Source: Candidatus Heimdallarchaeota archaeon
Lineage (GTDB): Archaea > Asgardarchaeota > Heimdallarchaeia > Heimdallarchaeales > Heimdallarchaeaceae
NCBI GenBank assembly: GCA_019057815.1
Contig: JAHLWR010000014.1
Coordinates: 1 to 64,000, forward strand
Direction: 5' to 3'
DNA length: 64,000 bases
The position numbers and the translations under genes were made by a program. Under the pieces are notes generated by a model. It made no database searches. It worked only from the letters and a program-made list of their open reading frames with translations, and had not been told where the DNA came from. Below are positions 59,043-64,000 of the stretch, piece after piece (the first letter of the stretch is position 1; every line of letters starts with the position of its first letter).

Positions 59043-59678
59043 ATGTCAAAAATAAAAATTCTTCTAATTGATGATGATTCAAATGATAGATTACTGATTA
59101 TTAGACACTTAAAACGAGAATTTCAAGATGTTGAAATAACGCAAATAATAAATGAATCTGAATTTTATTCTGCACTTGAAAAAGAGAATTTCAATTGTGT
59201 TATTACTGATTATGTTTTCTATTGGTCTGATGGTTTGTCTATTTTGAGAACTATTAAGAAACTAGATCCTAATATGCCCGTTATAATGTTTACAGGTACA
59301 GGAGATGAAGAAGTAGCTGTAAAAGCCATGAAGACTGAATTAGATGATTATATTATAAAAAAACCGAAACACTTCCAACGTCTGGCTGTATCCGTGAAAA
59401 AGACTTTAGAGAGATATGAAGAAAAAAAGAGATTAAAAGAAATAGAAATAGAAAAAAAACAAGCATTTGATCAATTAAGAAAGAATCTCGAAGCTTTTTC
59501 TATTTTGATAGATGAAATCAGAAATCCATTGACAATCATTTTGGGCTTAGCAGAGTTTTGTAAAGAAGATTGTGCAAAAACAATTACTAAAAATGTAATA
59601 TTTATTGAAGAAGCTATAAGAAAAATTGATGATAGATATCTTGAATCTATAATTACATGGAATTTATTGCAGAAATAA
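59043..59678 (+). CDS. receiver fused to a histidine-less kinase dimerisation helix
   Basis: A 211-aa protein. Residues 1-120 are a receiver with D10-D11-D12 (LLIDDDSND), D56 (CVITDYVFYWSDG) and K106/K107. Residues 145-211 resemble a HisKA helix pair, but the phospho-His position is Asp157 (AFSILIDEIRNPLTIILGLA; the normal motif would be ..HEIRNPL). It cannot be phosphorylated there and probably dimerises or docks on another kinase. An SD-like AGGTG precedes the ATG. It ends the kinase operon. Confidence 0.82.
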   Translation: MSKIKILLIDDDSNDRLLIIRHLKREFQDVEITQIINESEFYSALEKENFNCVITDYVFYWSDGLSILRTIKKLDPNMPVIMFTGTGDEEVAVKAMKTELDDYIIKKPKHFQRLAVSVKKTLERYEEKKRLKEIEIEKKQAFDQLRKNLEAFSILIDEIRNPLTIILGLAEFCKEDCAKTITKNVIFIEEAIRKIDDRYLESIITWNLLQK

Positions 59679-59726
59679 TTAAGAATCGACTCTCAGTAAA
59701 AACCTTTCTCCCAAAAAAGAAAAAGG

Positions 59727-61175
59727 TTAAATTTTAATTGTCTTCCAGAACTTTTTAGCTGATTTATTGCCACCATATCCAAGTAATTTTCCTACGTATG
59801 GCCAGATAGGATTAAGAAAAGGAAGATACATTACAATCCAATTAGCAATCTTATGAGGAAGTGTAGGAACATGATTATACTCACAATCAGAGATACATCT
59901 AGAACAGTCTCCACCATTGTCTAACCAGAACATATAACATGTTTCTACATTGATATACCATTTCTTGATACCAGGATTATTGCTCATACTATAGGTTTTG
60001 TATGAGGGCTCTTTATCAAATGGAATAGAAGCACTTGGGCATTTTTCAGCACATGTCATGCAAGTTTTACAGAACTTCTCTACAGATTTAGCGAATTTAT
60101 AATCTGCTTTATCTGGAACCAAAGGTAAGTCAGTTAATATTTTTGCTATCCTAATTCTAGGACCATATTCTCTTGTAATCAACAATCCATGGCGACCATA
60201 ACCCCCGAGTCCAGCTTCTACAGCTAGAGGTACTGACAAACCTAGACTGTTACCAGCTGGGATAGCTTCATAACCTAGATTTTTAAGAAAACTTGATAAT
60301 AGTGTTCTTACAAAAGCTATTTTCGAGTATCCTAGACCTGTTGCAATACCTGAGGGCATCTTTGGTGCAGTGTTTATCGCTCCTTGATCCATTTCAATTG
60401 CTATAACAATAGCGTATTGAATCTTTTCAGGGATGACATAAGATCTATCCAGTCGATCATTTGTATAAATCCACTTTGGATCAAATTTAGCTATTCCAAT
60501 CAAATCTGCACCATAAAACTTAGCAATCTTTTTCAGCCATTGAGTCATTATCTTAGGGTCTTCAATATCATATTTGGCTGGTTTTTGAACATCATAATTA
60601 ACCTGCTTAACATTATTTTTTGCTTTTTCTTCCTCCAATTTCTTCTTATCCTCTTCTGTTAAAGTTAGTTTTCTATCATTATGGAATTCTCTCATAGAAA
60701 CTAAATTTTCTATTGTCCAAGCGGCATCAACAGCTGCAAGTTCAATTTCAGAATAGCCATCTAATCCCATGGCTGCTTTTTCTTTAGCTTTTCCAAAGAT
60801 TGGTTTCTTGTAACCATCAAAACTTTCATCCCACATTCTTCGACTGAAAATAGTATTTTTTTCATTAAATCTTTGAAAAATCTCTTCATCTATCTCAAAA
60901 GGTTGTTTTTCTTTTTTCCAATCTTTATTCTTCGTTTTTAACTTTAATTTACCTGGAATAATCTTCTTCTTATCACTTCTCTTTACTTCTATTGCATCAA
61001 ATGGACAGACATAGACACACTGTAAACAGTTGATACAATTGCTTTTTATGATTACAGCAGTGTTTTTCTCTATTTTAACCGCTATTTTACCCCTCTTGTT
61101 CTGAGGACAAATATCAACACATTCTTGTTTACATTGAGTTGGTTTACATCTATCAGATAGATTAAGAATTTCCAT
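59727..61175 (-). CDS. reductive-dehalogenase-like iron-sulfur protein with ABCE1-like ferredoxin front end
   Basis: A 482-aa protein without signal peptide. The first 65 residues (RCKPTQCKQECVDICPQNKR, then NCINCLQCVYVCPFDAIEV) match the two-cluster ferredoxin domain of ABCE1/Rli1. The rest follows reductive dehalogenases and epoxyqueuosine-reductase relatives: GADLIGIAKFDPKWIY, GYEAIPAGNSLGLSVPLAVE, AGLGGYGRHGLLITREYGPR, FCKTCMTCAEKCPSASIPFD and WLDNGGDCSRCISDC, giving two C-terminal [4Fe-4S] clusters. A corrinoid may be bound in the middle. No twin-arginine signal and no rdhB membrane partner gene is adjacent, so a cytosolic reductase is inferred. Confidence 0.8.
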   Translation of the reverse strand: MEILNLSDRCKPTQCKQECVDICPQNKRGKIAVKIEKNTAVIIKSNCINCLQCVYVCPFDAIEVKRSDKKKIIPGKLKLKTKNKDWKKEKQPFEIDEEIFQRFNEKNTIFSRRMWDESFDGYKKPIFGKAKEKAAMGLDGYSEIELAAVDAAWTIENLVSMREFHNDRKLTLTEEDKKKLEEEKAKNNVKQVNYDVQKPAKYDIEDPKIMTQWLKKIAKFYGADLIGIAKFDPKWIYTNDRLDRSYVIPEKIQYAIVIAIEMDQGAINTAPKMPSGIATGLGYSKIAFVRTLLSSFLKNLGYEAIPAGNSLGLSVPLAVEAGLGGYGRHGLLITREYGPRIRIAKILTDLPLVPDKADYKFAKSVEKFCKTCMTCAEKCPSASIPFDKEPSYKTYSMSNNPGIKKWYINVETCYMFWLDNGGDCSRCISDCEYNHVPTLPHKIANWIVMYLPFLNPIWPYVGKLLGYGGNKSAKKFWKTIKI

Positions 61176-61250
61176 TAGTCTGAAAACTGTGTATCATGCT
61201 AAAAATTTTTTGTAACGAGGATAAGTTTTGTGAAAATTCTCTGTAAGTTT

Positions 61251-62705
61251 TTATTTCATCTTTTTAGAAATCAAATAATTATTACCCCGTTGTACTATTT
61301 TCCCTTTGTTTAATAATATTTTAAGATCTGTTTCCAGGATATTAGAAGCATATCTCTTGTAGCGCTCTGGTAAATCTTTTTCTGTAATTTCAAGTAAATC
61401 TTGATTTGAATTGATACCTTGTTTGATTGCTTTATAAAGAATTTTAGTTCTGTGTTTAATGTTTTTCTTGTTTGCTTTAATATTTTTCTTGACATTATCC
61501 AAAATTCCTCCTTCGCCAGGAAGACCATATTTAACATGTAAAGATAATATTTTCTCTAAGCTTTGAACATAGCAAGTTGCTGAACCCTTTTTATGATCAA
61601 TCAAACATACAGTTTCTTTTAACAGAATTCCTCCAACGAACAAAATCTTCCTTGTGTCATAAAATCCTAGTAAACCTTCTGTATGACCTGGAAGGGATAT
61701 AACTTCAATTCCCCATTCTTTTTTAAAGAGAGATTTATGGCCTATTGATTTATAATCTCCCAATTTGATAAAATCTCCGTTTTTTAAAGTTTGAGCGACC
61801 TTAATTCCTTTTTCTTCTAGAATTTTTGCTGTATTATCAGAAGCATAAATCGGTATGTTATATTTTTCTTTAAGATATTTAGCAAAATTACAATTAGATT
61901 CATGATGATGACTAACAAGAATACCTTCAATTGACATAATGTTGTTTTGAACATATTCCTCCAAATTTGATAAGGCTTTAAGATCCTCAGCTCCTGGGTC
62001 TAGAATATATTTTCTTTTATCTCCAATAACATAGATGTTTGAAACTGAGACTTTAATATGAGTCAAGCCTGGAACAGTGAATCTTAGAATATGGGGAAAA
62101 ACGTAAGTTTGAATATGGTTCTGAGCACTTTGTTCTGTTTGAGTGTGTGAGATTTCAGTGATGTTGAAGTCTTTATCTCTATAAGTTTCTATTAAATGAA
62201 CAACAAAAGGGCTGAAAATTTTAGATATTCTATTAAATTCCTTTTCAATGCTTTTTAACGAGAACCATTTAAATTTGGGAATCGGTTTATCTTTTTTCAT
62301 TTTCATATTAAAAGGCGCTAATATACTATAACTTTGAATCTCATATTTTCTAGAACCCTCAAGATGTGTGATATTACAACAAGGAATTATTAGATGTAAC
62401 ATGTTACTTATCATCAATGTATCAGCTACAAGAATATGACTGTAAACCTCTTCATGCTTCTTTTCTAGAGTAGACTTATGGAAAGAGTAAAAAAGAGTCT
62501 TTTGAACAAGAAGACGAATTACACTCAGTCTATTGAGTAGATCTGTGATAATATCTCCTTCTTTTCCTCGTATTTTTTTAGTGAGGATAATGTCTTCTTC
62601 AGTTATAAAATCAGTAAACTTCTGCCAAATCTTAGGACCAGAAAAAAAGGGATAATGACCTTTAATTAACAGAAATTCAGTATTCCCTTCCTTAATCGAA
62701 AACAA
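61251..62705 (-). CDS. metallo-beta-lactamase-fold hydrolase (LACTB2-like) with N-terminal extension
   Basis: A 484-aa protein, TTG-started. Residues 225-420 form the MBL fold: VSNIYVIGDKRKYILDPGAE, the metal motif GILVSHHHESNCNFAKYL (HxHxxxN; the usual Asp-His pair is Glu-Ser here), and GHTEGLLGFYDTRKILFVGG. The C-terminus (about 425-480) looks like the LACTB2 winged helix. The 220-residue N-terminal part is not identified; SILAPFNMKMKKDKPIPKFK followed by W recalls Nudix modules fused to MBL proteins in bacteria. Loss of the HxHxDH acid makes full zinc binding uncertain. Confidence 0.75.
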   Translation of the reverse strand: MFSIKEGNTEFLLIKGHYPFFSGPKIWQKFTDFITEEDIILTKKIRGKEGDIITDLLNRLSVIRLLVQKTLFYSFHKSTLEKKHEEVYSHILVADTLMISNMLHLIIPCCNITHLEGSRKYEIQSYSILAPFNMKMKKDKPIPKFKWFSLKSIEKEFNRISKIFSPFVVHLIETYRDKDFNITEISHTQTEQSAQNHIQTYVFPHILRFTVPGLTHIKVSVSNIYVIGDKRKYILDPGAEDLKALSNLEEYVQNNIMSIEGILVSHHHESNCNFAKYLKEKYNIPIYASDNTAKILEEKGIKVAQTLKNGDFIKLGDYKSIGHKSLFKKEWGIEVISLPGHTEGLLGFYDTRKILFVGGILLKETVCLIDHKKGSATCYVQSLEKILSLHVKYGLPGEGGILDNVKKNIKANKKNIKHRTKILYKAIKQGINSNQDLLEITEKDLPERYKRYASNILETDLKILLNKGKIVQRGNNYLISKKMK

Positions 62706-62787
62706 ATAATCCCAATTCCTTTTTGAACATTCATTCGTTTACTCAACTTTTCGAGATATTTTATTCAACAATGTGAAGAGATATATT

Positions 62788-64000
62788 CTATATAAGCTCA
62801 ACATCATGACTTGTAGATTCTTTCCTACCTGCAGCGGTGATTTGGATGAATTCAGCATTTTTCTGCATTTCTTCAAGGTTTTTTGCACCACAATAACTCA
62901 TCCCTGAACGAAGTCCACCAACAAGTTGGAAGATTACTTCAGTAGCTGTTCCGCGGTAGGGTACCATAGCTTCGACACCTTCAGGGACAACAGAACCATA
63001 ATCTAGTTCATCAAATGAACCCTTTTTCTCTCTGGATTCTCTTCCAATAGTTGCACCTAAAGAAGCCATACCTCTAACAACTTTGTATCGCTGTCCATGT
63101 CTAAGAATTGGTACTCCAGGACTCTCTTCTGTTCCAGCAAGTAGACCCCCAATCATAACAGTGGATGCTCCAGCAGCAATAGCTTTAGTTATGTCACCAG
63201 ACGTTCTAATCCCGCCATCAGAGATTAGAGGAATATTATGTTCTTTAGCTACTTTTGCACAATCTATTATAGCAGTTAACTGAGGAACACCGCTTCCAGC
63301 TACCAATCTTGTTATACAGATCGAACCACTTCCAACACCTACTTTGATAGAATCACATCCTGCTTCAATTAACTCCAGAGTTCCATCACCAGTTGCTACA
63401 TTTCCAGCTATTAGCTCTATATCACCAAAAATCTTACGAATTTCTTTAATTGTGTCAAGGGTCAGAATAGAATGTCCATGAGCGATATCAATAACTAGCG
63501 CATCTACATCTGCGTTGATGAGTGCTTCAGCTCTTTGGATATAATCACCACGTACTCCTATTGCTGCACCAACTAATAGTCTCCCTTTTGCATCTTTAGA
63601 AGAATCAGGTAAAATTTTACTTTTAATAATGTCTTTTGATGTAATTAATCCTCTTAATTTCTTGTTTGAATCAACTAAAGGCAGTTTTTCTATTCTATTT
63701 TTTTGTAAAATTACTTTAGCCTCTTCAATTGATATAGAAGGATCAGCTGTTATAAGGTCTGTAGACATTAATTCTGAGATTTTCATATCGCCATTTTCTC
63801 CAAAAACAATGTCTCTATTGGTAAGTATTCCGACAAGGTTATCCCCGTTATCTGTGACTAAAATCCCAGAGATACCCTTCTCTTCCATTAATTTCTTAGC
63901 AACCTGCAATGTATGAGAAGGAGTTAAACAATAGGGGGAGTCAATTCTAATCATTTCAGAACGCTTAACTTTGTTGACTTCTTCAACTTGATCGGGAACA
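62788..64000 (-). CDS. guaB: IMP dehydrogenase, 5' end beyond the window
   Basis: The frame stays open through the right edge, adding [15 protein letters not shown] before the Met at 63954, which is how IMP dehydrogenases continue, so the true start lies outside. Visible are two CBS domains (about the first 120 residues shown), [24 protein letters not shown], the catalytic Cys loop [40 protein letters not shown] and the flap with RGMASLGA. It oxidises IMP to XMP, the first step to GMP. Read from Ser in GSGSIC (usually GPGSIC) it is a slight variant. Confidence 0.95.
   Translation of the reverse strand, partial: VPDQVEEVNKVKRSEMIRIDSPYCLTPSHTLQVAKKLMEEKGISGILVTDNGDNLVGILTNRDIVFGENGDMKISELMSTDLITADPSISIEEAKVILQKNRIEKLPLVDSNKKLRGLITSKDIIKSKILPDSSKDAKGRLLVGAAIGVRGDYIQRAEALINADVDALVIDIAHGHSILTLDTIKEIRKIFGDIELIAGNVATGDGTLELIEAGCDSIKVGVGSGSICITRLVAGSGVPQLTAIIDCAKVAKEHNIPLISDGGIRTSGDITKAIAAGASTVMIGGLLAGTEESPGVPILRHGQRYKVVRGMASLGATIGRESREKKGSFDELDYGSVVPEGVEAMVPYRGTATEVIFQLVGGLRSGMSYCGAKNLEEMQKNAEFIQITAAGRKESTSHDVELI

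Noticed and set aside
1-64000. CRISPR arrays, tRNA and rRNA genes
   Set aside because: I saw no regularly spaced repeats, no cloverleaf with a T-loop GTTCGA pattern and no rRNA-like GC-rich blocks. A covariance search would be needed to exclude tRNAs firmly.

Overview
The window reads as a piece of an Asgard (Promethearchaeota-type) archaeal chromosome. It is AT-rich and densely coding, with mostly minus-strand genes. Supporting signs are archaeal TATA boxes about 25 bp upstream of leaderless starts, Shine-Dalgarno motifs mainly at genes inside operons, a Ras/Rab-like small GTPase, proteins that join tetratricopeptide (TPR) repeats to a longin/roadblock-like C-terminal domain, an Lrp-TRASH copper regulator, many exported proteins anchored by one membrane helix, and PAS-rich histidine kinases. 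I cannot place it below phylum level; a Loki- or Heimdall-type lineage would fit the base composition.

Layout. 0-5 kb: a TusA-type fragment at the left edge, a methyltransferase, two decayed gene tails, a saccharopine-dehydrogenase-like protein, a 35-aa mini-ORF, an ATC-hydrolase-like protein and an M28 peptidase. 4.9-5.7 kb: a PIN-like (DUF3368) toxin and ribbon-helix-helix antitoxin with a perfect 22-bp inverted-repeat operator. 5.9-9 kb: two 2-hydroxyacyl-CoA dehydratase subunits and their ATP-dependent activator. 9-13.3 kb: a membrane glycosyltransferase, an alpha/beta hydrolase, a DegV protein and a GNAT. 13.4-18.4 kb: a membrane-anchored winged-helix regulator, an exported five-repeat PepSY-like acidic protein with its own operator, an ICMT-like methyltransferase, a DsrE protein, a zinc protein and an orphan. 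18.5-24.3 kb: a PepD-type dipeptidase, a second DegV, lipoate ligase and two exported proteins. 24.4-28.2 kb: a copper operon (HMA chaperone, CopA, Lrp-TRASH regulator), an HMA-like protein without cysteines, and a rubredoxin. 28.2-33 kb: small or decayed ORFs, an exported beta-helix protein, an exported caspase/legumain-like protease and a gene-poor kilobase with a 16-bp inverted repeat. 33-39.9 kb: a TPR/longin-like protein, three divergent alpha/beta hydrolases, three orphans and a CoA-type Nudix hydrolase. 40-44.8 kb: the split formiminotransferase/cyclodeaminase pair, lysine 6-transaminase and D-aminoacylase. 44.86-46.63 kb: a TnpB element with imperfect terminal inverted repeats and CATG at both ends. 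46.7-49.3 kb: an exported protein, a membrane winged-helix regulator and a DUF72 protein. 49.5-59.7 kb: a signalling island. 59.7-64 kb: a reductive-dehalogenase-like iron-sulfur protein with an ABCE1-like ferredoxin front end, a metallo-beta-lactamase protein and IMP dehydrogenase, which runs off the right edge.

The signalling island is the strongest candidate for an undescribed system. It holds a CheY-like receiver, a Ras-like GTPase, two TPR/longin-like paralogues (one interrupted by a single in-frame TAA), a 1067-aa PAS/GAF histidine kinase, a receiver translationally coupled to it, and a receiver fused to a histidine-kinase dimerisation helix whose histidine is replaced by aspartate. Together they suggest two-component sensing wired to a eukaryote-like GTPase module. 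A second candidate is the TnpB, whose usual RuvC-II glutamate is absent and whose only obvious replacement lies next to the zinc finger, as in Fanzor nucleases.
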